DNA of 64,000 nt from Porphyromonas pasteri. Its GTDB lineage: Bacteria > Bacteroidota > Bacteroidia > Bacteroidales > Porphyromonadaceae. This document shows, piece by piece, positions 43,866 through 51,922 of this stretch. Each line of letters starts with the position of its first letter. Within the stretch, counting starts at the first letter, position 1. The position numbers and the translations under genes were made by a program. Location: NCBI RefSeq assembly GCF_014647755.1, contig NZ_BMPU01000004.1, positions 1 to 64,000 on the forward strand. Reading direction: 5' to 3'. The notes under the pieces are model-generated. The model was not told the DNA's origin. It saw only the letters and a program-made list of their open reading frames with translations, and did no database searches.

Positions 43866-43967
43866 AACCTATATTGGTCGGCGGGCTGACCTATATATCT
43901 TCGCACTCCGACCTATATTGGTCGCATCGGTGACCTATATAGGTCAGCCCGTCGACCAATATAGGTT
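43866..43967. repeat. palindrome array A7, five words at exact 22-bp spacing
   Basis: ACCTATATAGGT-family words start at 43866, 43888, 43910, 43932 and 43954. The first (AACCTATATTGGTC) and last (GACCAATATAGGTT) are exact reverse complements. Spacers 1 and 4 are reverse complementary at 7 of 8 positions. It lies between hpf and the susD terminator. Confidence 0.93.
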
Positions 43968-44000
43968 TGTATCCCTCCCCTCCCCAAGGGTATAGATACA

Positions 44001-44036
44001 ACACGCCCCCAGCGGCCGAGGCTGCTGGGGGCGTGT
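44001..44036 (-). terminator. terminator after susD
   Basis: ACACGCCCCCAGCGGC (44001-44016) pairs with 44021-44036 with one mismatch and a 4-base loop (CGAG), 33 bp past the susD stop. Confidence 0.85.
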
Positions 44037-44069
44037 CACCTTTTTCACTAACAAGTAGAGCGTGTAAGC

Positions 44070-45509
44070 CTACTGTGCGGCACGGACTACGAGGTCCGGA
44101 TTGATATTCTTCTCGCGCTCGGGGAGCTCGACGATGGTGCGCCAGTCGAGGTAGTTGACCGTACCACCCGAGACGTACTGGCTGGTGAGATTGATCTTAT
44201 TGCGCAGGAGGTCAAAGGCGCGGTGTCCTTCGCAGAAGAACTCGATACGGCGCTCATCGAGGATATCCTGCAGCGTCACCGTGGTAGCAGGCGTATAGCT
44301 GGAGAAGCGGTTGCGTCGCAGCGTATTGTAGTAGTCTACTGCCGTCTTCCCGTCGCTCGCCGTAGCCCCACGCAGGAGGGCTTCCGAAGCGATGAGGTAG
44401 AGCTCAGAGAGGCGAATGACCTTGAAGTTATTCATCGCCGTAGCGTTCGAAGCGCCATCCTGCCCCACGTACTTCGTGGTGTAGTAGGCCTTCGCTACGC
44501 CACCTGCCTTAGAGCGCTCGCTGATGAGCTGTGCGCGGACGTCATTGGAGCGGGTCGTCTGTACCCACGTGACGAAGTCGTCAGCAGCACCGAACTCAGG
44601 GTACACCCCAGGGTTGGTATAGCCCCCGAGGCTATTGAGACCTGCGTTGGACTTCTCCGTGGTGAGCACCTCGAAGAGGGACTCCGACGTCCCCTGCTTG
44701 CCCCAGACCGAGGGATAGTCTGCTACGCTGTAGAGCGTGTAGGGGCTGGAGGAGATGACTTCGCTGGCGTACTTGTAGGCGTTCTGCCAGTCACCGAGAT
44801 AGAGGTAGGTACGAGCCAAGAGGCCTGCAGCAGCCCAGTAGTTGATGTAGCCCGAGTTGAGGGCCTTATCCTTGCTCAGCCCTTCGAGGGACTTCGTCAG
44901 GTCGGCGATGACCTGCGCATAGGTCTCACGGAGCGTAGAACGCTGGAAGCGGTAGCCAACGGGATGTACGGCGGTGTTCAAGGGAATACCCGAATAGGCC
45001 GCATCCAGGTTCACGCCCGTGGTGGGGATATGGCTAAAGAGACGTGCCAGCTCCAGGTGTGCCAGGCCTCTCAGTGCGTAGAGCTGTGCTACCTGATCAT
45101 TGAACTGCGTCTTCTCGGATGAGCTGAGCGTCTTCTCCACCGAGCCTACATACTGCAGGATGTCATTGACACGGCTGGAGGTCGTGGCGAAGGCTTGGTA
45201 AGCCCCAGCCGAGAAGCCCGAAGACTTGTCGGTGAGGAACTGGTGGATAGCCGTCGAGTGATTGTAGCTCCCTACGACGATCTTCACGTCGCCACCACGT
45301 CCATCGGCGAAGATAGCGGTCTCGCCGCTGTAGCCATAGCGGGTATTGAGGCGCGAATAGACGCCACGCACGGCACTGGTCAGGCCACTCAGCGAGGAGA
45401 TAGATTGCTCAGAGGGCAGAGAGCCCGAGGGGAGCTGATTCAGTTCCTTCTCACAGGAGGTGAAGAGGACAGAGGAGGCCAGCAGGATATATAATGGGAA
45501 TCTTTTCAT
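44070..45509 (-). CDS. SusD/RagB-family nutrient-binding lipoprotein
   Basis: About 479 residues from the ATG at 45509; the longer frame overlaps susC. Lipobox LFTSCEKELNQLP (Cys19). The alpha-helical SusD body includes TPR-like pairs (ALRGLAHLELARLFSHIP; AAGLLARTYLYLGDWQNAY) and the C-terminal RRIEFFCEGHRAFDLLR segment typical of the family. It sits on the cell surface as the lid of the SusC transporter encoded just upstream (gap 19 bp). The ligand may be a glycan or peptide; no hydrolase is adjacent, which makes a peptide ligand, as for RagAB, reasonable but unproven. Confidence 0.93.
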   Translation of the reverse strand: MKRFPLYILLASSVLFTSCEKELNQLPSGSLPSEQSISSLSGLTSAVRGVYSRLNTRYGYSGETAIFADGRGGDVKIVVGSYNHSTAIHQFLTDKSSGFSAGAYQAFATTSSRVNDILQYVGSVEKTLSSSEKTQFNDQVAQLYALRGLAHLELARLFSHIPTTGVNLDAAYSGIPLNTAVHPVGYRFQRSTLRETYAQVIADLTKSLEGLSKDKALNSGYINYWAAAGLLARTYLYLGDWQNAYKYASEVISSSPYTLYSVADYPSVWGKQGTSESLFEVLTTEKSNAGLNSLGGYTNPGVYPEFGAADDFVTWVQTTRSNDVRAQLISERSKAGGVAKAYYTTKYVGQDGASNATAMNNFKVIRLSELYLIASEALLRGATASDGKTAVDYYNTLRRNRFSSYTPATTVTLQDILDERRIEFFCEGHRAFDLLRNKINLTSQYVSGGTVNYLDWRTIVELPEREKNINPDLVVRAAQ

Positions 45510-45528
45510 CTGGATACTGGGATAAGCG

Positions 45529-48500
45529 TTAGAAACCAACATTCACACCGAAGCTCACCGTGCGCAGAGCAGGGATATCGGCCGTACGGAAACCATTGAG
45601 AGGCGTCTCGAGCTCCTTATTCTTGGTAGCTGCGTAGAGATAGAAGAGGTTGTTCGCCGTCAGAGATACGCTCGCCGAATTGACGTGGAGTGCCTTGGTG
45701 AGCGAGCTGGGGAGGCGGTAGCTCAGCGCTACTTCCTTGAGGCGGACGAAGTCTGAAGACTGCAGGAAGCGCGTGGACGCCAGACGTGCACTCGAGAGCG
45801 GATTGTTCAGGATAGGCAGGGGGTTGGAGGCCGTCGTGTTGGTAGGCGTCCAGTAGTTCCCTACGAGCTCACGACTGGAGTTCACCGAGATCGTACGAGC
45901 ACCGTCCGAGATAGCGAAGGCATCGAAGTGGTCGAGGAAGTGCCCACCGAACTGGTACGTCAGGAGTGTGCTCAGCGTGAAGCCACCATAGCTGAAGGTA
46001 TTCGTCAGACCACCATAGACCTTAGGATAGGCCGACTCAGAGGGCGTGAAGGCAGCCTCCGAAGAGTAGTAGGTGAGGTTGTCAGCCGTGGCGTCCTTCG
46101 TGGGGTCGACGACGAAGCGAGCCAGACCCGTCTCCTTCTCCACGTCGTGGAACTTGCGGAGGTAGAACGTATAGATGTCTACACCTGGGCGGTAGAGGTA
46201 GTTACCAGCACCCGTGATGATGTCGCCATTGGGGAGCGCCTCGACACGAGAGCGGATCTTCGTCAGCGAGAGGTCAGCATCCCAGCGGAAGGCGTTGGAG
46301 TTAAGGATGTTCGATGCGTGAAGCTCGACTTCGATACCGCGGTTAGAGAGCTCACCTCGGTTGGCCTGATAGTTCGCTACCCCGTGGTTGTACGAGACAG
46401 GCACGGACATCAGGAGGTCGGTCGTGTACTTATTGAAGTACTCCACGCTCAGAGCGAAGCGGCGTGCGAAGGTCAGGTCAAGCCCGACATTGAGGCTGCG
46501 GCTCTTCTCCCAGCCGAGGTCGAGGTTAGCGAGCTGATTGAGGTAGATAGCAGATTCAGAGCCGTAGTTACCACCGAAGTCATAGAGCCCTCTCCAGCTG
46601 TACTCGGCGTCGGGGAGGTTACCATTCGTACCATAGGAAGCGCGGAGCTTAGCATCGGTCAGGAAGTTATTGTCCTTGAGGAAGGCTTCACGGCCAAATC
46701 TCCAGGCACCCGATACGCTGTAGAAGACACCCGAGCGCTTGTTCTTACCGAGCTTCGAGGAGATATCATCACGCAGGCTCAGACCGAGGTAGTAGCGGTT
46801 GTCATAGCTGTAGTTGACACGACCGAGGTAAGAGAGGAGGAAGCTCCCGTAGCGATTGCTTTCGCTATCGACGACCTGCCCGTTGCCGAGCTCACGGAGC
46901 TTATCCGTAGAGTACTTATTGACCGAGAAGCCGTAGCGGAGCTGGTCGAAGCTCTGAGCCTCGATACCGGCAAGAGCATCGACGTGATGCTTGGTGAAGT
47001 CGCGGTTGAAGTTCAGGACATTAGAGGTCGTCTTGACGACAAGCTCATTGGAGAAGCGAACACCCTGACCACCGATACGACGGCCGTCCTGCGTATTGGG
47101 GCTTACATACTCGAAGCTCTTGAGGAGCGTGTACTCGATCGAGTTCGTCGTCTTGAAGTTGAGGTAATCGGTGAAGGTCACCTGAGCATTGACACCACCG
47201 ATACCGCGGAGCGTACCCAGCTGATTCGTGATGTAGGTGGGGTCAAGGATCTGGAGGGGATTGTCCGTACCCTTCATAGGTGCGACATTCTGATTGTAGC
47301 TACCGTCCGCATTATATACAGGTTGGTCGGGAGCCGAGAGGAGGGTCAGGATCGTAGGCTGCGAGAGCGAGACACTGCTGCTCTGACCGGAGTTGTCACC
47401 ACTACCCTCCTGTGAAGTGTAGGATACCTGTCCCTTGAAAGAGAGATCAAGCCACTTAGTAGCCTTGTTATCGAGGTTCAGAAGACCTGAGTAGCGCTTG
47501 AAGCTACCGAAGGGCGTGACACCCGTCACATCATTGTAGCCCAGCGAAGCGAAGTAGCGGAGAGCATCATTACCACCCGAAGCGGAGAGGCTGACATCGC
47601 TCAGACGGCCCGTTTTCCCGAGGAGTACCTTGCGCCAGTCGGTAGCCGTCGTGCGGCTCTTCACCAGAAGATCTTCGTCCGTGACAGCTGCATCGGTGTA
47701 CTTCGCCTCAAGCTGCTGACGGAGCGCGGCGCGCTGAGCGTACTGCGACCCAGTGGGCAGGAGGGCATCAGCTCGGTACAGCTCGTAGTTGATGAGGGCT
47801 TCGCGCTGGTAGTCGAAGGCTTCGTTAGCGTTCATCAGCTCGAAGGAATTGGTAGCGATACGCGAGAAGCCGGTATTCGCCTTGAAGTTGAAGCTCGTCT
47901 TGCCCTGCTTACCGCGCTTGGTCGTGATCAGCACGACCCCATTAGCTGCACGTGAGCCATAGAGCGAAGCGGAAGCAGCATCCTTGAGCACTGAGACCGA
48001 CTCGATATCCTCAGGGTTGATGGAAGCCAGGATATTGGACGAATAGCCGCCGATACCATAGTTCCCCGTCGTGACAGGCACCCCGTCGACGACGTAGAGA
48101 GGCTCGGTAGTCCCGTTGATACTCCCTACCCCACGGATCTGGACCGTCCCAGCTGACCCAGGGTTACCTGTCTGTGAAGCGACGCGGATACCCGAGACCT
48201 TACCCGAGAGGGCCTTATCGATGGACTCTACCTTGGCATTTGCCAGGTCTGCGGCCTTGATGCTGGAGGTAGCGCCCGTGAGGGAGGACTTGCGCTGGAC
48301 ACCGTAGGCCGATACGACCAGTGGGTCAAGCGTCTTCTCCGTGCTCTTGAGCTGGACGCGAAGCTCCTTACCTGCTACGACGGCGACCGTCTCGGCGCCA
48401 TAACCAATATAGGAGATACGCAGGGTCTTCGCTCCCTCGGGCAGACGAAGGGTGAACTTTCCCTTCGCGTCGGTGAGGGCCCCGCTGCGGGGGTGCTCAA

Positions 48501-48639
48501 CGCAGATGACCGAAGCACCTTCGATCGGTTCATTGTTCTCAGCCGCAACGACTATCCCAGTCACGGCTACCTGCTTCTGCGCCCAGGTAAGTCCTACGGA
48601 GAGAACCAGGAGCAACAGGCTTAGTAAACTCTTTCTCAT
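45529..48639 (-). CDS. SusC/RagA-family TonB-linked outer-membrane transporter
   Basis: 1036 residues from the ATG at 48639 (the open frame to 48753 covers leader hairpins). A signal peptide (LLSLLLLVLSVGLTWAQ), a carboxypeptidase-regulatory-like domain (VTGIVVAAENNEPIEGASV), the SusC plug (VVSAYGVQRKSSLTGATSS; SIDKALSGKVSGIRV; IRGVGSINGTTEPLYVVDG) and a barrel ending in SFGVNVGF. It imports the ligand captured by the SusD-like lipoprotein. The leader of about 285 bases holds a Met-rich small ORF and a 14-bp hairpin, so expression may be controlled by attenuation. No ECF sigma or anti-sigma gene is adjacent. Confidence 0.96.
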   Translation of the reverse strand: MRKSLLSLLLLVLSVGLTWAQKQVAVTGIVVAAENNEPIEGASVICVEHPRSGALTDAKGKFTLRLPEGAKTLRISYIGYGAETVAVVAGKELRVQLKSTEKTLDPLVVSAYGVQRKSSLTGATSSIKAADLANAKVESIDKALSGKVSGIRVASQTGNPGSAGTVQIRGVGSINGTTEPLYVVDGVPVTTGNYGIGGYSSNILASINPEDIESVSVLKDAASASLYGSRAANGVVLITTKRGKQGKTSFNFKANTGFSRIATNSFELMNANEAFDYQREALINYELYRADALLPTGSQYAQRAALRQQLEAKYTDAAVTDEDLLVKSRTTATDWRKVLLGKTGRLSDVSLSASGGNDALRYFASLGYNDVTGVTPFGSFKRYSGLLNLDNKATKWLDLSFKGQVSYTSQEGSGDNSGQSSSVSLSQPTILTLLSAPDQPVYNADGSYNQNVAPMKGTDNPLQILDPTYITNQLGTLRGIGGVNAQVTFTDYLNFKTTNSIEYTLLKSFEYVSPNTQDGRRIGGQGVRFSNELVVKTTSNVLNFNRDFTKHHVDALAGIEAQSFDQLRYGFSVNKYSTDKLRELGNGQVVDSESNRYGSFLLSYLGRVNYSYDNRYYLGLSLRDDISSKLGKNKRSGVFYSVSGAWRFGREAFLKDNNFLTDAKLRASYGTNGNLPDAEYSWRGLYDFGGNYGSESAIYLNQLANLDLGWEKSRSLNVGLDLTFARRFALSVEYFNKYTTDLLMSVPVSYNHGVANYQANRGELSNRGIEVELHASNILNSNAFRWDADLSLTKIRSRVEALPNGDIITGAGNYLYRPGVDIYTFYLRKFHDVEKETGLARFVVDPTKDATADNLTYYSSEAAFTPSESAYPKVYGGLTNTFSYGGFTLSTLLTYQFGGHFLDHFDAFAISDGARTISVNSSRELVGNYWTPTNTTASNPLPILNNPLSSARLASTRFLQSSDFVRLKEVALSYRLPSSLTKALHVNSASVSLTANNLFYLYAATKNKELETPLNGFRTADIPALRTVSFGVNVGF

Positions 48640-48677
48640 TAGCGAATTGGTGAATTTGGAGGTGAATATATACAACG

Positions 48678-48717
48678 AAGAAGCGCTTCTCGAGGAAATC
48701 CAGGAGAAGCGCTTCTT
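48678..48717 (-). promoter_or_regulatory. strong hairpin in the susC leader
   Basis: AAGAAGCGCTTCTC (48678-48691) and GAGAAGCGCTTCTT (48704-48717) form a perfect 14-bp stem with a 12-base loop, 39 bp before the susC ATG. No U-run follows on the minus strand, so it may block translation or be processed rather than act as a simple terminator. Confidence 0.6.
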
Positions 48718-48746
48718 ACAAACTCTTTGTATAGGTATGCTATATA

Positions 48747-48839
48747 CTAACAAGTATACAACAAGCTGCTTCGCCTATGGATATGCGTCATCGTGCTGAG
48801 CCACATCATCGTGTCAGCATACATTCGCATAATCATCAT
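48747..48839 (-). CDS. candidate 30-residue Met-rich leader peptide
   Basis: ATG at 48839 opens 30 codons ending in TAG (48749-48747). Seven of the first 17 residues are Met (begins MMIMRMYADTMMW). It lies after the promoter at 48935 and 30 bases before the strong hairpin on the transcript. Runs of one amino acid before a hairpin are the hallmark of attenuation control. No conservation evidence is available, so confidence is modest. Confidence 0.35.
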   Translation of the reverse strand: MMIMRMYADTMMWLSTMTHIHRRSSLLYTC

Positions 48840-48934
48840 AGACTGGACTTGTTGCATATAGCTATTAGTCTTCTTTTCTTTTGAGTGAAGGGAGGAAGGT
48901 GAATTATCCACTACGGACGTCCTTCCGATTGGTG

Positions 48935-48965
48935 CAAAGGTAAAGCAGTTTTTGAAAACTCCAAA
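48935..48965 (-). promoter_or_regulatory. susC promoter (TTTG-N19-TACCTTTG)
   Basis: On the minus strand TTTG (48965-48962) is followed after 19 bp by TACCTTTG (48942-48935), a full Bacteroidota -33/-7 match. Transcription should begin near 48928. Confidence 0.65.
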
Positions 48966-49122
48966 TCACGCCCCTCAAAAACACCCGCACGGCACCCCTC
49001 AATGGAGGGCTATCCAACCGAGCGAAGAGAAAGCACTACACCATCATACACAGCGACTTACCCCACCACACAGAAACATCCTGCCACGCTCAAAAAAAAT
49101 TTCTCGCTGAGGGTGAAAAACG

Positions 49123-49225
49123 AACCAGTACTGGTCGACGAAGTGACCAGTACTGGTCACGACGCGAAGTAGTACTGGTCAATAATAGCCACCAGTACTG
49201 GTCACTTCGTCGACCAGTACTGGTT
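49123..49225. repeat. palindrome array A8 with perfect 22-bp terminal inverted repeats
   Basis: ACCAGTACTGGT-type cores start at 49124, 49146, 49168, 49191 and 49213 (steps 22, 22, 23, 22). The first word plus its spacer (49123-49144) is the exact reverse complement of the last spacer plus word (49204-49225). The array lies between the susC promoter region and the terminator of the recF operon. Confidence 0.93.
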
Positions 49226-49270
49226 CGCATCCCCCCTCCCGTGAGGTCACAGACGAGAGCACATAACAAA

Positions 49271-49296
49271 GGCTGACCTACCGCAGTAGATCAGCC
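49271..49296 (-). terminator. terminator of the rlmN-recF-DUF721 operon
   Basis: GGCTGACCTAC (49271-49281) pairs with GTAGATCAGCC (49286-49296) with one mismatch and a 4-base loop, 35 bp past the last stop. Confidence 0.6.
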
Positions 49297-49330
49297 GAAG
49301 AGCTTAGGGAGGAAGTGATCGCCTCGCCCC

Positions 49331-49621
49331 TTAGTAAATCTGAATGAAGCGCACGAGCTCGGCACCGAGGTGGGCGTTGATCTTGCGCTGGATCTCGGCT
49401 TGCTGGAAGCCCAGTTCCTGCCGTACCGCAGGCGAGGAGACCTGCAGGCGGAGTACCCCTTCGTCGAAGCGTACCTCCTGAAGCCAGCGGTACATCGGCC
49501 CTAAGAGCTCAGGCAGGTAGTCGCGTAGACGATGCACTAAGAGCTGCTCATACATATCGGGGTCGTCGTCCCACAGCGAGGCGATGGCTTCGCCGAGGAG
49601 CACGGTCTTACTCTGCTTCAT
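49331..49621 (-). CDS. DUF721 (DciA-like) protein
   Basis: 96 residues from the ATG at 49621, overlapping the recF stop by 14 bp. LRDYLPELLGPMYRWLQEVRFDEGVLRLQVSSPAVRQ fits the DUF721/DciA domain, a KH-like fold. DciA is proposed to load the replicative helicase in bacteria that lack DnaC. Position next to recF, common in many phyla, supports a replication or repair role. The longer frame upstream is antisense-like within recF and is discarded. Confidence 0.85.
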   Translation of the reverse strand: MKQSKTVLLGEAIASLWDDDPDMYEQLLVHRLRDYLPELLGPMYRWLQEVRFDEGVLRLQVSSPAVRQELGFQQAEIQRKINAHLGAELVRFIQIY

Positions 49622-50729
49622 AGGTGGAGTCGATAGAGCGCACTTCGCCCGAGGATACTTCGAAGAGGCGATAGTCTTCGCCCCAGCTTGTGACGATCTC
49701 GTCGAGGTGCTTGCGGTTCGTATCCGTGATGAAGATCTGCCCGAAGTCACTCCCTCCGACCAGACGGATGATGCGCTCCACACGCTCAGCATCGAGCTTG
49801 TCGAAGATATCATCCAAGAGGAGAAGCGGGCGCTCGGGGTTGGTCGCAGAGAGCAGTGCGTACTGGGCGAACTTCAGCGCGATGAGGAAGGTCTTATTCT
49901 GCCCCTCACTCCCGACCTTACGGATGAGCTCTTCGCCGAGGAGCATCTGCAGGTCGTCCTTGTGCAGCCCCATAGTTGTGTAGCCCATAAGGCGGTCACG
50001 CTGACGGGCCTCACGCAGGAGCTCGAGGCAATGCCCCTCGTACTCAGCGAGCGACGACGTATAGACGAGGCTCACACGATCCTGCCCGCCACTGATAGCG
50101 GTATAGTACTGCTGGAAGAGGGGAATGAAGTCACGCACGAAGGCCGCACGACGCTCGTAGAGGAGCGGGCTGACCTGCTCGAGCTGTAGATCGAGGACTT
50201 CGAGGACGGCATCATCGGCACGCTGGCTCTTCAGGAGCACATTGCGCTGCTCGAGGATGCGGTGGTACTGTGCGAGTGCCGCCATGTAGACGCTATCCTG
50301 CTGGGAGAGCTGCTTGTCGACGAAGCGGCGACGCTCGTCGCTCCCCCCGAGGATGAGCTGGTAGTCTTGTGGCGAGACGATGACCAGCGGGAAGGCACCG
50401 ATATGATCGCTGAGCTTAGGGTACTCCTTCTTGTTGCGCTTGAGCACCTTGCGATGCCTGGGGCGGATCTGCAAGAGCAGCTGACGCTCGTCGCCGAAGT
50501 CGCTTCGGTAGACGGCATCAAGCACGGCAGCCTCCTGCCCGTATTGCACGGCGAGGCTGTCGGTGATCGAGAGGTGGCTCTTGGTGAAGGAGAGATAGTG
50601 CAGTGCATCCAGCAGATTGGTCTTCCCCATCCCATTGAGGCCAATGAAGCAATTGACCTTGGGGGAGAAGGTGCAGGAGGCCGAGGCGATGCTCTTGAAG
50701 TGCAGGAGGTGCAGACGCTGGAGGATCAC
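49608..50729 (-). CDS. recF: DNA replication and repair protein RecF
   Basis: A 373-residue SMC-like ATPase that helps load RecA at gaps. Walker A GLNGMGKTNLLDALHYLSF is at about residues 33-51. The signature and Walker B region are in ERPLLLLDDIFDKLD, with the D-loop Asp and the H-loop region TDTNRKHLDE after it. The length is typical. It follows rlmN by 12 bp and overlaps the DUF721 gene by 14 bp, so the three are one operon. Confidence 0.96.
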   Translation of the reverse strand: MILQRLHLLHFKSIASASCTFSPKVNCFIGLNGMGKTNLLDALHYLSFTKSHLSITDSLAVQYGQEAAVLDAVYRSDFGDERQLLLQIRPRHRKVLKRNKKEYPKLSDHIGAFPLVIVSPQDYQLILGGSDERRRFVDKQLSQQDSVYMAALAQYHRILEQRNVLLKSQRADDAVLEVLDLQLEQVSPLLYERRAAFVRDFIPLFQQYYTAISGGQDRVSLVYTSSLAEYEGHCLELLREARQRDRLMGYTTMGLHKDDLQMLLGEELIRKVGSEGQNKTFLIALKFAQYALLSATNPERPLLLLDDIFDKLDAERVERIIRLVGGSDFGQIFITDTNRKHLDEIVTSWGEDYRLFEVSSGEVRSIDSTYEAE

Positions 50730-50741
50730 AGTCGGGAGGGA

Positions 50742-51791
50742 TTAGCGTGGTGCAGAGCCGCCACGAGCCATCTGCTCCTTGGTCGAGAGCATACCGCAGG
50801 CAGCGGAGATATCTTCACCGCGGGAGGTGCGGATCGTCGTGGTGTAGCCGCGCGACTCAAGCTGGTGCTTGAAGTGCTCCATCTTATCTCGCGAGAGCGG
50901 ACGCAGGGGCACATCAGGGATTTGGTGGAAGGGGATGAGGTTGATACGGCAAGGGATCCCACGCAGGAGGCGAGCAAGCTCCGCAGCGTGCTCATCGCTA
51001 TCATTCACCCCATCGAAGACGATGTACTCGAAGGAGACGCGGCGCTGCCCCGTGAAGTCGGCTTCGCGGATCATCTGCAGCGTGTCCTCCAGCGGTAGCC
51101 CTCCCTCGGCAGGCATCAGCTCCAGACGCCCCTCGTGGAAGGGATTGTGCAGGCTGACTGCCAGATGGCAGGTCGTCTCGCTGAGGAAGCGCTCGAGACC
51201 ACGGCGTACACCTACCGTAGAGAGCGTGACGCGCTTAGGCGACCAGCCCAAGCCCCACGCAGAGGTCAGGACGGAGATGCTCTTCAGTACGTTCGTCGCA
51301 TTATCGAGCGGCTCGCCCATACCCATATAGACGACGTTAGTCAGCGAGGCGGATTCCTCGACGGAGAGGACTTGGTTGATGATCTCACCCGAGGATAAGT
51401 TCCCCTTGAAGCCCTGCTTACCCGTCATACAGAAGAGGCAGTCCATCTTACAGCCCACCTGCGAAGAGATGCAGAGCGTAGCGCGGTCCTTATCGGGGAT
51501 AAAGACTGCTTCGACAAGCCCCCCCGTGGAGACGGCGAAGAGATACTTGCGCGTGCCGTCCTTCGACAGCTGGCTCATCACGGGAGCCGTACGACCGACG
51601 GTATAGCGCTCAGCGAGGAGCGTGCGATTGGCTTTGGAGAGGTTCGTCATCTCATCGATGGAGGTGACGCGCTTGTCATAAAGCCACTGGGCTATCTGCT
51701 TGCCCGTGAAGCGGGGCATGCCCAGGGAGGTGACCAGCTCGGTAAGCTCATCGAGGGTGCGACCAAGGAGTATTTCTTTGCCTTCTGGCAT
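50742..51791 (-). CDS. rlmN: 23S rRNA/tRNA adenine-C2 methyltransferase RlmN
   Basis: A 349-residue radical-SAM enzyme that methylates C2 of A2503 in 23S rRNA and A37 in some tRNAs. The [4Fe-4S] motif CKMDCLFC (CxxxCxxC) is in GCKMDCLFCMTGKQG. GMGEPLDN and the second catalytic Cys in DISAACGML are present. The length is normal. It heads the recF operon; an independent terminator (51824-51858) separates it from the foldase gene upstream. Confidence 0.97.
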   Translation of the reverse strand: MPEGKEILLGRTLDELTELVTSLGMPRFTGKQIAQWLYDKRVTSIDEMTNLSKANRTLLAERYTVGRTAPVMSQLSKDGTRKYLFAVSTGGLVEAVFIPDKDRATLCISSQVGCKMDCLFCMTGKQGFKGNLSSGEIINQVLSVEESASLTNVVYMGMGEPLDNATNVLKSISVLTSAWGLGWSPKRVTLSTVGVRRGLERFLSETTCHLAVSLHNPFHEGRLELMPAEGGLPLEDTLQMIREADFTGQRRVSFEYIVFDGVNDSDEHAAELARLLRGIPCRINLIPFHQIPDVPLRPLSRDKMEHFKHQLESRGYTTTIRTSRGEDISAACGMLSTKEQMARGGSAPR

Positions 51792-51823
51792 CGTATGCGG
51801 ATAAATCGAGGGATGAATGAATA

Positions 51824-51858
51824 AGGCTGCCCGCAGAGTGTCTTCATGCGGGCAGCCT
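51824..51858 (-). terminator. terminator after the PpiD/SurA-like gene
   Basis: AGGCTGCCCGCA (51824-51835) pairs perfectly with 51847-51858 around an 11-base loop. Confidence 0.8.
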
Positions 51859-51922
51859 ATTTAATAACTGATATCAGTGGCAAAGGGTTGTCCCGATGCC
51901 CCGATAGATGGGGAGCCGGCTA

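Noticed and set aside
45928-47415. 495-codon plus-strand open frame across susC
   Set aside because: Antisense shadow of the SusC gene with no recognisable domain or start signal.
49622-49813. Longer version of the DUF721 protein
   Set aside because: The upstream part is Ser/Arg-rich antisense-like sequence inside recF; the family domain begins at the ATG at 49621.
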